This document shows positions 8,203 through 16,344 of a stretch of DNA of 64,000 bases, in pieces. Source of the DNA: Viridibacillus arenosi (GTDB taxonomy: Bacteria > Bacillota > Bacilli > Bacillales_A > Planococcaceae); contig NZ_MSPW01000003.1 of NCBI RefSeq assembly GCF_001955655.1, positions 124,001 through 188,000 on the forward strand, written 5' to 3'. A program made the position numbers and the translations under genes. The notes beneath the pieces are model-generated. The model did no database searches. It worked only from the letters and a program-made list of their open reading frames with translations, and was not told the DNA's origin. How positions within the stretch are numbered: position 1 is the first letter of the stretch; each line of letters begins with the position of its first letter.

Positions 8203-8372
8203 CTTCAATAAGTAAACAATAAAATATGAACAATATTGTTTAATAAAGTCTAGTAATAGATACTCTTGTTACTAGTGTTGACTATGATTATATTCGATAG
8301 GTGTACAGTCAAAAAAGAAAAGAAGGTATTACTATTAAACGTAATGACCTTCGATTTTGTTTGTTTATTTTT

Positions 8373-8954
8373 TTAGTTGCAAGCAATTCCGTCTTTATTT
8401 CGATCCAACCGATGGTCTCCAAAGCCAGCTGCCTTTGACTCGTTCATAAATTTAGTTGCTTCAGAAGCGTTGCTAAAATCTGAACAATCCTTATCTATTT
8501 TAAAATTGTAAATTGTAGTAGAAGATGTTTTGACTTTTTCATCCTTTTTAGATTCTTCTTTTTCTACTTTTCTTTTATCATATTCTTTCTTTGCCTCTTC
8601 TTGAGATTTCTTCATATCTTCTTCCATCTCTTTTACATAATTTGCGGCTTCAATTTTTCTTTGTTTTTCTTCTAATTCACTTTTCTCTAGTTCAGCTATA
8701 TGTTTTTCGTAAACACAGGGGCCAATAGACCAAATTAATATTAATAATAAAATAATTAGTAAAATAACTCCTTTGGTATATGTTTTTTTTCTTTTCTTTT
8801 TATAGTAGCACCATATTGTTGTGAGAATGACTGCAAGGAATAATAAGAGGTTCCAAATTGAACCTACTATACATTCTAAAACAAGCATAAACAAATATAG
8901 ACACACAAGTATAAGCAACAATATTATTACTTTTATAGTATCCTTGTCCTTCAT
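8373..8954 (-). CDS. Membrane protein with C-terminal Excalibur domain
   Basis: 193 residues, ATG with CGGAGG upstream. Three hydrophobic segments (about 8-27, 30-50, 62-80) are followed by a long charged, probably coiled-coil stretch (85-140, E/K rich). The C-terminal 38 residues form an Excalibur calcium-binding domain: DCSDFSN at the start and DRNKDGIAC near 184-192, the DxDxDGxxC loop. Excalibur domains are extracellular Ca2+ modules of Bacillales surface proteins and nucleases (established). The domain probably sits outside the cell, tethered by the coiled coil. The partner is unknown. Confidence 0.88.
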   Translation of the reverse strand: MKDKDTIKVIILLLILVCLYLFMLVLECIVGSIWNLLLFLAVILTTIWCYYKKKRKKTYTKGVILLIILLLILIWSIGPCVYEKHIAELEKSELEEKQRKIEAANYVKEMEEDMKKSQEEAKKEYDKRKVEKEESKKDEKVKTSSTTIYNFKIDKDCSDFSNASEATKFMNESKAAGFGDHRLDRNKDGIACN

Positions 8955-9307
8955 TTTGTTCCTCCGTTTATTTCTAGTTAATTAACACTAATCAATTTTA
9001 GTTATAAAAGCTCGATAAGTAAATGAAAATTTGGTTTGAGAAAAAGGAAGAGAATGAAAAAATTAAATATTATATATTTTATGAATATATGGTAATATTT
9101 GAAACTCTCTTTATATCTAAACGTATATATTAGAAAGGATGTTGAAATACGGATTATAAACATGTGAAAAAAAAGAGGTGTCTTTCTTTATGTACAAACA
9201 GATATTCCAAAAAATACATATCTAAAATCGCAAATGGCTAGTTATACCAAAGGTTTTTTACGGGTCAAATCATTGATATATCAACATTTATAGAGGGAGG
9301 AATAGTT
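8955..9307. other. AT-rich spacer without a recognisable gene
   Basis: About 350 bases, very A/T rich, with many stops in all frames. Nothing beyond the ribosome site (GGGAGGAAT) of the following oxidase gene is evident. Confidence 0.5.
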
Positions 9308-10384
9308 ATGACTAAAAAGCAAAAGATTACAATTGTTGGTGCAGGGATTGTTGGTGCGTCTATAGCTTATAATCTATCAAAGGAAAATCAGAATGTCACT
9401 TTAGTTGAGTGTCACTCAAAAGCAGGATATGGGGTAACAGAGAAATCTTTTGCTTGGATTAATCCATCAGGGCGTGTTCCAAATAACTTTCAACATTTGT
9501 ATGACGAGTCACTTGCAGAATATCATGTATTGGAAAAAGAGATACCAGAATTGAAGGTAGATTGGAACGGTGCACTTACATGGGGAAATCTCACAAGCAT
9601 CAATAAATCTCATGTGAAAAAAATAACTCGTCAGCAAATATCGGAGCTAGAACCTCATTTGAAAGAATATCCTGAGGAAGCTCTTTATGCTTATAAAGAA
9701 GGCGCGGTAGACCCTAATGTCCTAACGAATCTTTTGGTAAAGATAGCGGAAGAAAACGGGGTAAATATATTATTCGATACAAAAGTGACACAAATAAAAA
9801 AAGAGGGTACCAAAGTTGTTGGCATACATACTTCAAAAGGTTATATAGAATCAGATGTAATTGTATTAGCAACTGGTACAGCGTTACCTGAGCTGTGTAA
9901 ACCTCTTGGTCTTGATATTCCTATTGAGTCTTCACCATCAATTATTATTCGTATGAAATCTCCAAAAAAGCTCATTCACACCTTAATTTCTAATTCAAGA
10001 TTTGAGGCAAGACAACTATCCGATTATACACTTATTGCCGCTGAAGATTATTTGGATGAGTATGGAGAAAACGGACCAGAGGCGATTGGAAAAAGAGCAT
10101 TTGAAACCCTTCGCTCCGATTTGGAAGAAGGGGAACATTTAGAGTTAGAAAGTATCAAAGTAGGAATGAGGCCTATGCCTAAAGACGGTTACCCCATTGT
10201 CGGTTTTCATGATCAGATAAAGGGACTTTATTTAGCAGTTATGCATTCTGCAATCACATTATCTCCTGTTATTAGTCGATTGGTTGCGAAGGAAATTGTG
10301 GATAATTTGCAGTTGGAAGAATTGGAAAGCTGTAGAATATCTAGGTTTTATCCACTAAATGATAAATCACTAATAGATAAATAA
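9308..10384 (+). CDS. FAD-dependent oxidoreductase, D-amino-acid oxidase (DAO) family
   Basis: 358 residues, ATG with GGGAGGAAT upstream. An N-terminal Rossmann motif GAGIVG (11-16), followed by an acidic residue in LVEC about 20 residues later, binds the FAD ADP moiety. The second family signature near the C-terminus (VGMRPMPKDGYPIVG) is typical of DadA/ThiO/GlyOx-like DAO proteins. It most likely oxidises an amine or amino acid with transfer of electrons to oxygen or a carrier; the substrate cannot be told. Size matches the family. No partner gene adjoins it, so it is probably a solitary catabolic gene. Confidence 0.9.
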   Translation: MTKKQKITIVGAGIVGASIAYNLSKENQNVTLVECHSKAGYGVTEKSFAWINPSGRVPNNFQHLYDESLAEYHVLEKEIPELKVDWNGALTWGNLTSINKSHVKKITRQQISELEPHLKEYPEEALYAYKEGAVDPNVLTNLLVKIAEENGVNILFDTKVTQIKKEGTKVVGIHTSKGYIESDVIVLATGTALPELCKPLGLDIPIESSPSIIIRMKSPKKLIHTLISNSRFEARQLSDYTLIAAEDYLDEYGENGPEAIGKRAFETLRSDLEEGEHLELESIKVGMRPMPKDGYPIVGFHDQIKGLYLAVMHSAITLSPVISRLVAKEIVDNLQLEELESCRISRFYPLNDKSLIDK

Positions 10385-10691
10385 ATCTTATTGATATTTA
10401 AAGTGTTGTAAACCGTTGATACATGAATGTTTATAGTGGAAGTTTAGTAAAAGAAGAGTTAAATATAGTATTAGCAAGAGCAATGAAGAGGTGAAGAAGA
10501 GTAATCTGTTTCAAAGAAAGGCTTACATAACATGTTATAAAATAATTGTAGATGCTTACTAAGTAGATATAGGTGTAGGGTATGAAGAATTTTATATTAC
10601 TTTAAGTTGAAATAGATTACTAATTATATATGATATTCATATTTAGACTATTTAAACAAAGTACGTACATTATAAATCAAGGAGAATCAAA
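10385..10691. other. Spacer without a recognisable gene
   Basis: About 300 A/T-rich bases with short frames only. No terminator-like hairpin was found after the oxidase gene. Confidence 0.45.
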
Positions 10692-11078
10692 GTGAAGAAC
10701 TATATTATTGTATCTATTGGCTTATTATTGATTTGTGGTTGCTCTCAAACAAGTTCAAAAGAAAGTAAAGGTTTTATGGAAATAATTGGTGATATATCGG
10801 TATCTAAAATTGAAGTTATTGATGGACGAACTGGGGAAAGACATAGTACTACTGAAGATGAAAATATAGAACAGTTTTATCAGCTTCTAAGTGAAAGAGA
10901 ATATAAAGAAATGAAAAATCATGAAAAAGTAAAGGGATATATATATTGCGCTGTTCTATATTCAGGAAAAAAAGATTTTAATGTAACCTTTTTAGATGAT
11001 GAAATTGACATCAATGGTACTTATTATTCACTAAATAACCCAATATTAGAAGAAGATATATTCAAACTTTTAGAGTAA
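10692..11078 (+). CDS. Small lipoprotein of unknown function
   Basis: 128 residues from a GTG start with AAGGAGAA upstream. The signal peptide MKNYIIVSIGLLLICGC ends in lipobox ICGC (Cys 17). The mature domain is charged, with FMEIIGDISVSKIEVIDGRTGER and a central helix, and resembles in style the small Bacillus lipoproteins with an immunity-like beta fold. I do not recognise a family. It is expected on the outer membrane face and stands alone between spacers. Confidence 0.75.
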   Translation: MKNYIIVSIGLLLICGCSQTSSKESKGFMEIIGDISVSKIEVIDGRTGERHSTTEDENIEQFYQLLSEREYKEMKNHEKVKGYIYCAVLYSGKKDFNVTFLDDEIDINGTYYSLNNPILEEDIFKLLE

Positions 11079-11239
11079 GGTAGACAGTTTAACGGCTGGA
11101 GGTTGATATGAGTCAATCCTGAAGTGTTTTAAAGGGTTATTCTTAGAAATTTATTATGAAAAACACATTCATAGTTAGAAAGTTTTATGTCATTTTGAAC
11201 AGACTTTATTCGAAAGCTCAATAACTTAACTTAAAAAAA

Positions 11240-11455
11240 TTAAAATGGAACAACTAAAAAAGCATCTCCATCGGAATAATGATCTCCCTGGAAATGCTTT
11301 TTGTGTTTATGGAATTGCACTTGTAATTTGTCTTTTTTCGTTTTAGTAGTTCTTGTATGTGTACTAAAAGCAACTTCTCCACGCTGTGTTGTTACATCCT
11401 TGCCTAAATTGCGTAATACATGCTGTCTATGACGTTTTGCTTTTGAGATAGCCAA
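11240..11455 (-). CDS. Short basic conserved-type protein
   Basis: 71 residues from a TTG start with AAGGAGTG nine bases upstream. Very basic head (AISKAKRHRQHVLRNLGKD), then a T/K-rich middle and a His-rich segment (HKHKKHFQGDH). The pattern recalls a family of short Bacillales proteins of unknown function that begin with the same kind of KAKRxR head, possibly nucleic-acid binding (recalled, not tested). The last codons overlap one arm of a terminator-like hairpin, which is odd for a functional gene end. Confidence 0.6.
   Translation of the reverse strand: MAISKAKRHRQHVLRNLGKDVTTQRGEVAFSTHTRTTKTKKDKLQVQFHKHKKHFQGDHYSDGDAFLVVPF
11257..11302 (-). other. Terminator-like hairpin overlapping a gene end
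   Basis: Arms AAAAAGCATCTCC and GGAAATGCTTTTT pair at 12 of 13 positions with a 20-base loop. Both lie inside the last third of the short basic gene, before its stop codon. The minus-strand T-run falls about five codons before the stop. Confidence 0.45.
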
Positions 11456-11775
11456 ATGATATCACTCCTTCTTTGAATTGCCTTTAGCATACATGAAGAG
11501 AGGGATAGAAGCAATACATAAAGCACCTAACAACGCATTTTAATTGAAAAGAAATCGATGAACTATCTCTTATCAGAAAATAGGATATAGTGTATGGAGT
11601 TATGAAATATGAATTAAATTCCTAAAGGTTAGAGCCAATTAGTTTACTTTATTAAAGACTTCAATTATTATTATCTAATTGCGACAAACATTATCCAAGT
11701 TAGATTGTATTGATAATTTCCTAAGTAAATAAATCTATTCATGTATATTGAAAAATAGAAAAAAGAGGTGATATT
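11456..11775. other. Intergenic promoter region
   Basis: About 320 bases between divergent genes. No gene or confident palindrome. The AT-rich part at 11660-11760 presumably holds the promoter of the Rrf2 unit, but I could not assign -35/-10 elements with confidence. Confidence 0.4.
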
Positions 11776-12258
11776 ATGCAAATGAAAAAAGGAGTGGAAC
11801 AGTCTATATCGGCTATTCTTATACTCAATCTACTGCCCGATAAAGCAGTGTTACCAGGAGAAGCCATTAGTGAACAGTTAGGAACTTCCGTGACTTATTT
11901 TCGGAAATTACTAAGAAAACTAGTTTGCGCTGATTTAATCATGTCCGTTCCTGGTGTAAAGGGTGGCTTTCGTTTAAATAAAAGGCCAGAAGACATTCGA
12001 ATCTATGATATATACCTTGCGATCGAGGGTCAGCAATCGCATTTTGCACCAAGTGATGTACTTGATGATGTATTGAATTTAAAGAAGAATGATAGTTGTC
12101 GTTTGATTACTGAAATCATGGATGAAGCTGAAACTGCATGGCAGTCAGTTTTGAAGAACAAAACCATTGCGAAGTTATCAGAAGAATTACAACAAGAACG
12201 TTTTGCAAAAGAAGTTGAGATGTTACAACAATGGGTAAAAGAAAAGATGGTTTTATAA
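11776..12258 (+). CDS. Rrf2-family transcriptional regulator
   Basis: 160 residues, ATG with AAGAGGTG upstream. The N-terminal winged helix (residues 8-70) has the Rrf2 pattern: SAILILNLLP, SEQLGTSVTYFRKLLRKL, and the wing GVKGGFRL. Only two cysteines are present (C51 in the recognition region and C108). The three-Cys cluster of IscR/NsrR is absent, so a redox or ligand switch like YwnA/SaiR-type members is more likely than Fe-S sensing (inference). It lies 31 bases before a luciferase-like monooxygenase and is probably its local regulator. Confidence 0.9.
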   Translation: MQMKKGVEQSISAILILNLLPDKAVLPGEAISEQLGTSVTYFRKLLRKLVCADLIMSVPGVKGGFRLNKRPEDIRIYDIYLAIEGQQSHFAPSDVLDDVLNLKKNDSCRLITEIMDEAETAWQSVLKNKTIAKLSEELQQERFAKEVEMLQQWVKEKMVL

Positions 12259-12289
12259 GACCTAGACACCCTTTTTGGAGGAATTAAGT

Positions 12290-13234
12290 ATGAATCATTT
12301 TCAGTCACATCAAGGATTTTCGCATTCTTTTAAGGAAAACCGATTAACACTCGGTTTAGCATTTCCTTTAGAGGCATATACAGGAAGCACTCCTCAAATG
12401 GATATCGATGATCAAATAAAGCTAGCCAAACTAGCAGAAGATTATGGATTTGCCGCACTATTTGTGAGAGACGCCCCGATTTATGATCCAAACTTTGGTG
12501 ACGTCGGCTTCCTATATGATCCTCTAATGTTCTTAACATATGTCGCAGCGAATACAAAAACTATTGCACTTGGAACGGCAAGTATTGTGACACCTTTGCG
12601 AAATCCACTGCATTTAGCAAAATCAACTGCAACATTAGATCAATTGTCAAATCAACGTTTCTTGTTTGGGACGGCGACAGGTGATCGCCCAATTGAGTTT
12701 CCAGCCTTTAAAATAGAGTCAGAGAATCGATCAGCCCTTTATCAAGAGAGTATTTCCGTTATGAAGACCGTATGGAACGAGACATTTCCACAAATTCAAA
12801 CTGACCACGTTGCATTGACACATGGAGATGTAGTACCAAAGCCTGCTTTACAGGATATTCCTGTATTTGGGACAGGTTATTCAGGACAGACGTTAGAATG
12901 GCTAGCAAAAAATACAGATGGCTGGCTCTTCTATGCACAAGATGTAACAAGTCAGCGCACGCTAATTCAAAAATGGCGGCTTGCTAATGACACATTTAAG
13001 CCATTTATCCAGCCAATCACGATTGATTTGTCTGCTAATCCCAATGAAGCACCAAAACCAATTGCAGGTGGCTTCCGAGCAGGGCGGAATTTTATCATAG
13101 ATTACCTTTCTGCATACGAGGCAGCAGGTGTTAATCACATTATGTTTGGAATGAAATATAGTCAGCGTCCTGCTGAGGAAGTCATTCAGGAGCTAGGGGA
13201 ATTTGTTGTTCCAAAGTTCCCGGCTATTAAGTAG
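12290..13234 (+). CDS. Luciferase-like (LLM) flavin-dependent oxidoreductase, BA3436-type
   Basis: 314 residues. The ATG at 12290 has TTGGAGGAA upstream; a TTG inside that site is rejected. TIM-barrel LLM features: LGLAFPLEAY near the start, FAALFVRDAPIYDP, IALGTASIVTPLRNP with LAKSTATLDQLS, then a phosphate-binding GTGYSGQT segment for FMN. The long N-terminal form resembles the BA3436 subgroup of bacterial luciferase-like oxidoreductases (recalled family). It needs reduced flavin supplied elsewhere. It probably forms an operon with the Rrf2 gene before it; a second LLM enzyme lies 370 bases downstream. The substrate is unknown; an oxidative or thiol-related role is possible. Confidence 0.88.
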   Translation: MNHFQSHQGFSHSFKENRLTLGLAFPLEAYTGSTPQMDIDDQIKLAKLAEDYGFAALFVRDAPIYDPNFGDVGFLYDPLMFLTYVAANTKTIALGTASIVTPLRNPLHLAKSTATLDQLSNQRFLFGTATGDRPIEFPAFKIESENRSALYQESISVMKTVWNETFPQIQTDHVALTHGDVVPKPALQDIPVFGTGYSGQTLEWLAKNTDGWLFYAQDVTSQRTLIQKWRLANDTFKPFIQPITIDLSANPNEAPKPIAGGFRAGRNFIIDYLSAYEAAGVNHIMFGMKYSQRPAEEVIQELGEFVVPKFPAIK

Positions 13235-13352
13235 AATCTCAGTTTCAATGGCTTATATTGTTTCAATGAAATTCTAACGTTTTATCGAAATTAGAGCACT
13301 ATGTATTTAATTAAAAATATAGTCAGTCGGATTTTAAAAAAAGAGAAAAGAG

Positions 13353-13589
13353 ATGAAAAAAATGATACCAAGTTTAAAGCGTATTAATGAATTGGCTAAA
13401 AAGCAACGTGAGAGTGAATTGACAGCTACTGAAAAGGTAGAGCAACAAGTATTAAGAGAAGATTACTTACGTGAAATTCGTGGACAAGTACTTGAAACTT
13501 TCTCAGGTTTGAAGGTAATGGATCCACTAGGAAACGATGTAACTCCTCAAAAATTACGTTCTGAAAGAAAAATTGAATCCAACGAATAA
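13353..13589 (+). CDS. DUF896 (YnzC/UPF0291) protein
   Basis: 78 residues. Two helices (IKRINELAKKQRESELTATE and QQVLREDYLREIRGQV) form the helical hairpin of the YnzC family, followed by a flexible tail with the family motif VMDPLGNDVTPQKLR. Cytoplasmic; function unresolved, with some members tied to the SOS response. An alternative ATG lies three codons in. Only fifteen bases separate it from the next LLM gene, so the two are likely cotranscribed. Confidence 0.92.
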   Translation: MKKMIPSLKRINELAKKQRESELTATEKVEQQVLREDYLREIRGQVLETFSGLKVMDPLGNDVTPQKLRSERKIESNE

Positions 13590-13604
13590 AAGGGAGTTCT
13601 CACT

Positions 13605-14597
13605 ATGAAATTAAGCGTATTAGACCAAGCACCTGTTACTGGGGGAAATGAAGAGAGAGACGCCGTTACAAAGGCGGTAGAACTGGCAGTCCTTGCAGAT
13701 GAACTAGGATATCATCGTATGTGGATGGCTGAGCATCATAGCTCAAGGACTTTTGTCAGTGCAGCACCTGAAATTATCGTTAGCCATATTGCTTCGCGAA
13801 CTAAGAATCTTAGAGTCGGTACAGGTGGGACTATGATGATGCATTACTCACCGCTAAAAATGGCTGAAGTATTTAAAACACTTAGTGCACTAACACCTGG
13901 ACGTATTGATTTTGGGGCAGGGCGCGCACCGGGAGGCGATCAACTTTCGATATTAGCCTTATCTGAAGGGCGTCAGCCGATGTATCACAATATGTACGAG
14001 AAATTTGAAACGACCCTTCAATTAATTAATGATGAAGTACCTACAGAAGATTTGTATAAGCAAACAATTGCAGCACCATCAAGTATCGTATTACCCGAGG
14101 CATGGCTTTTAGGCTCTAGTGGTAATAGCGCCTTAAAAGCTGGCTCTTTAGGTGTAGGTTATTCCTTTGCACAATTTTTTAACGGCAAAATGTCTAAAGA
14201 AATTTTTGACACTTATAGAAAAAGTTTTAAACCATCTGTCTATATGGAAAAATCCGAAATAAATGTTTGTTATATGGTGACAACTGCTGAAACTCGTGAA
14301 GAAGCTGAATTTGAAGCTGGTCCCTATGATCTGTTTAGTTTATTCTTTATGCGTGGTCAGATTATACCAATGATGACGCCAGAAGAAGCACAAAATTATC
14401 AGTTGACTGAAATGGAGAAAATGCAAATTCAAGATAATCGAAGACGTCATCAGGTCGGTTCTGTAAAAGAAATCGCAACCTTTTTGGAAGAAGAACAAGC
14501 TAAGTATGGTTTTGATGAAGCGATGATCTGTAGTATTCCAAATTCGCAAGAGAAGCGTTTAGAAGTATATAGCTTATTGGCGCGTGAACTTTTATAA
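13605..14597 (+). CDS. LLM-class flavin-dependent oxidoreductase, group 1
   Basis: 330 residues, ATG with AAAGGGAGTT upstream. Typical start KLSVLDQAPV; AEHHSSRTFVSAAPE with the AEHH motif at residues 42-45 near the flavin; RVGTGGTMMMHYSPLKMAE, the hallmark of the group-1 luciferase family; and GRIDFGAGRAPGGD, the phosphate loop. The full family length is present. It is predicted to use FMNH2 for monooxygenation of an unknown small molecule. It sits directly behind YnzC and ends at a strong shared terminator. Confidence 0.92.
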   Translation: MKLSVLDQAPVTGGNEERDAVTKAVELAVLADELGYHRMWMAEHHSSRTFVSAAPEIIVSHIASRTKNLRVGTGGTMMMHYSPLKMAEVFKTLSALTPGRIDFGAGRAPGGDQLSILALSEGRQPMYHNMYEKFETTLQLINDEVPTEDLYKQTIAAPSSIVLPEAWLLGSSGNSALKAGSLGVGYSFAQFFNGKMSKEIFDTYRKSFKPSVYMEKSEINVCYMVTTAETREEAEFEAGPYDLFSLFFMRGQIIPMMTPEEAQNYQLTEMEKMQIQDNRRRHQVGSVKEIATFLEEEQAKYGFDEAMICSIPNSQEKRLEVYSLLARELL

Positions 14598-14656
14598 ATA
14601 AAATGTGAATCAAATTTAAAGTTTACAGTACACTTAGCAGAAGTATTGCAAATTAA

Positions 14657-14698
14657 AAATGTACATTACTAAGAGTTATAGTAATGTACATTTTTTGT
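14657..14698. terminator. Bidirectional terminator
   Basis: Perfect 17-bp stem AAAAATGTACATTACTA / TAGTAATGTACATTTTT, loop AGAGTTA, T-runs on both strands. It lies between the convergent LLM and dicarboxylate symporter genes; the minus-strand stop codon is adjacent. Confidence 0.95.
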
Positions 14699-15991
14699 TT
14701 ATTGAGTATTCAATTTTGATAGTACAGGAACATTTTGTACGGATGTTTCTGTACTTACTTTATTTTGAGCGCCAGTTGGATCGAATTCATTTTCTGATTT
14801 TGCTACGATAACAGTTGCAACACCGTTACCGATTAAGTTTGTTACAGCACGAGCTTCAGACATGAAGCGGTCAACTCCGATTAATAATGCAATACCTTCT
14901 ACTGGAATCATCGGGAAGGCAGCTAAAGTTGCAGCTAGAGTGATAAAGCCTGAGCCTGTTACACCTGCAGCTCCTTTAGACGTTAACATTAATACCCCTA
15001 GTAACATCACTTGTTGCCAGATTGATAGAGGAACGTCATAAGCTTGTGCGATAAACATAGCAGCCATTGATAAGTAAATGGACGTACCATCAAGGTTAAA
15101 GGAATAGCCAGTTGGTACAACTAATCCAACTACTTGCTTCGAACATCCGTAGTTTTCAAGTTTCTTCATCATTGACGGTAGTGCTGATTCAGAAGATGAA
15201 GTACCTATTACTAGGAAAATTTCATCTTTAATATAGGCGATAAATTTGAAAATATTAAAACCAAAGTATTTTGCAATCGCACCTAAGATGAGAACGATGA
15301 ATAAGAACATTGTAATATAAACAGATACCATAAGCAGACCTAAATTAAATAGTGATTTAACACCGAAGTTTCCAATAGTATAAGCCATTGCACCGAATGC
15401 ACCGATAGGAGAGAGCTTCATCACCATACCGATAATTTTAAAGAAAATTTCTGATGTTTGTTCAAATAATTTAATAACTGGTTTTGAAGCCTCTCCAAGT
15501 GAAGCCGAAGCGACACCAAACAAAATAGCACAGAATAGAACTGGTAGTAATTGTCCAGCTGCTAGAGAGCCGAAGAAGTTATCCGGAATGATACTCATGA
15601 TAAAACCAATTAAGCCTTCACTTTCAGCAGCTGCAGTTGTATATGCTGATACATCGCTGCCATTTGCTGCAGAAGTATCTAAACCTTTACCAGGTTGTAC
15701 AAGGTGAACGACTAGCAATCCAATAGCTAATGCGATCGTTGATACTACCTCGAAGTAAAGTAGTGCTTTCCCTCCGATTTTACCAACCTTTTTCAAATCA
15801 CCCATATTCCCTATGCCGATGACAACCGTAAGGAAGATAATTGGTGCAATTAACATTTTAATCATTTTGATGAAAATATCTGCTAAAACTTTTAACTTAG
15901 CGCCAAACTCGGGGAACACTGCTCCTACGACAACACCAAGTAGAATGGCGATAATTACTTGTACAGTTAGGTTTTTAAAATTGATTTTCAA
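14699..15991 (-). CDS. dctA: Dicarboxylate:cation symporter, DctA/DctP type (paralogue 1)
   Basis: 430 residues from a TTG start with AGAAGG upstream. DAACS-family features: eight membrane helices plus two re-entrant loops; GTSSSESALP (HP1 serine-rich hairpin), GYSFNLDGTSIY (the NLDG cation/substrate motif in TM7), TSKGAAGVTGSGF (HP2) and DRFMSEARAVTNLIGN (TM8, with the Asp/Arg residues that select dicarboxylates). It imports succinate, fumarate and malate with cations. A nearly identical paralogue lies directly upstream on the same strand. The promoter region carries two cre-like sites and a motif shared with the paralogue. The call as B. subtilis DctP-like rests on family and context. Confidence 0.93.
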   Translation of the reverse strand: MKINFKNLTVQVIIAILLGVVVGAVFPEFGAKLKVLADIFIKMIKMLIAPIIFLTVVIGIGNMGDLKKVGKIGGKALLYFEVVSTIALAIGLLVVHLVQPGKGLDTSAANGSDVSAYTTAAAESEGLIGFIMSIIPDNFFGSLAAGQLLPVLFCAILFGVASASLGEASKPVIKLFEQTSEIFFKIIGMVMKLSPIGAFGAMAYTIGNFGVKSLFNLGLLMVSVYITMFLFIVLILGAIAKYFGFNIFKFIAYIKDEIFLVIGTSSSESALPSMMKKLENYGCSKQVVGLVVPTGYSFNLDGTSIYLSMAAMFIAQAYDVPLSIWQQVMLLGVLMLTSKGAAGVTGSGFITLAATLAAFPMIPVEGIALLIGVDRFMSEARAVTNLIGNGVATVIVAKSENEFDPTGAQNKVSTETSVQNVPVLSKLNTQ

Positions 15992-16019
15992 ATGTGTACC
16001 TTCTTTCTATAATGTGTTT

Positions 16020-16034
16020 TGATATCGCTTTCAT
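16020..16034 (-). promoter_or_regulatory. cre-like site (CcpA) close to dctA paralogue 1
   Basis: On the minus strand ATGAAAGCGATATCA, matching the cre consensus WTGNAANCGNWNNCW at every fixed position. It lies 29-43 bases before the start codon, where bound CcpA would act as a roadblock (inference). Confidence 0.6.
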
Positions 16035-16054
16035 TGCTATTATCATAATTGTAA

Positions 16055-16069
16055 AGAAAACGTTTTCAT
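16055..16069 (-). promoter_or_regulatory. Second cre-like site upstream of dctA paralogue 1
   Basis: Minus strand ATGAAAACGTTTTCT, a nearly perfect palindrome around CG that also fits the cre consensus completely. Two sites in 50 bases suggest strong carbon catabolite repression. Confidence 0.65.
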
Positions 16070-16089
16070 ATATTTTGGTGATAATGTTC

Positions 16090-16108
16090 TTTTCGGTCGT
16101 TTTGGTCT
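16090..16108 (-). promoter_or_regulatory. Motif shared by both dctA paralogues (candidate DctR site)
   Basis: Plus-strand TTTTCGGTCGTTTTGGTCT aligns with TTTTTGATCATATTGGTCT at 17707-17725 at 15 of 19 positions. The motifs sit 99 and 97 bases before the respective start codons. Conserved sequence and spacing suggest the DctR activator site (inference). Confidence 0.45.
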
Positions 16109-16255
16109 TTTTATTTTTCGACTATTAAAAAATCTCCCAAATGTATATATGGCAAGGGTTTACAGGATATATTTTAATCGAAGGCTATTATTTTATTTTT
16201 ATAGTACAGATAATAAAAATCTTTATGTACTAGTACAGTGATTTGTTTCTCCGTA

Positions 16256-16288
16256 CAAAAAAGCCACCTGAGATAAACCCAAGTGGCT
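16256..16288 (-). terminator. Terminator of dctA paralogue 2
   Basis: Stem AGCCAC / GTGGCT followed on the minus strand by TTTTTT, about 60 bases past the stop codon at 16345. Confidence 0.7.
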
Positions 16289-16344
16289 ATATACGAAAGT
16301 CTTGTCTAGCAGATCGAGTGCTATATAGGACATTTGTATACTAG

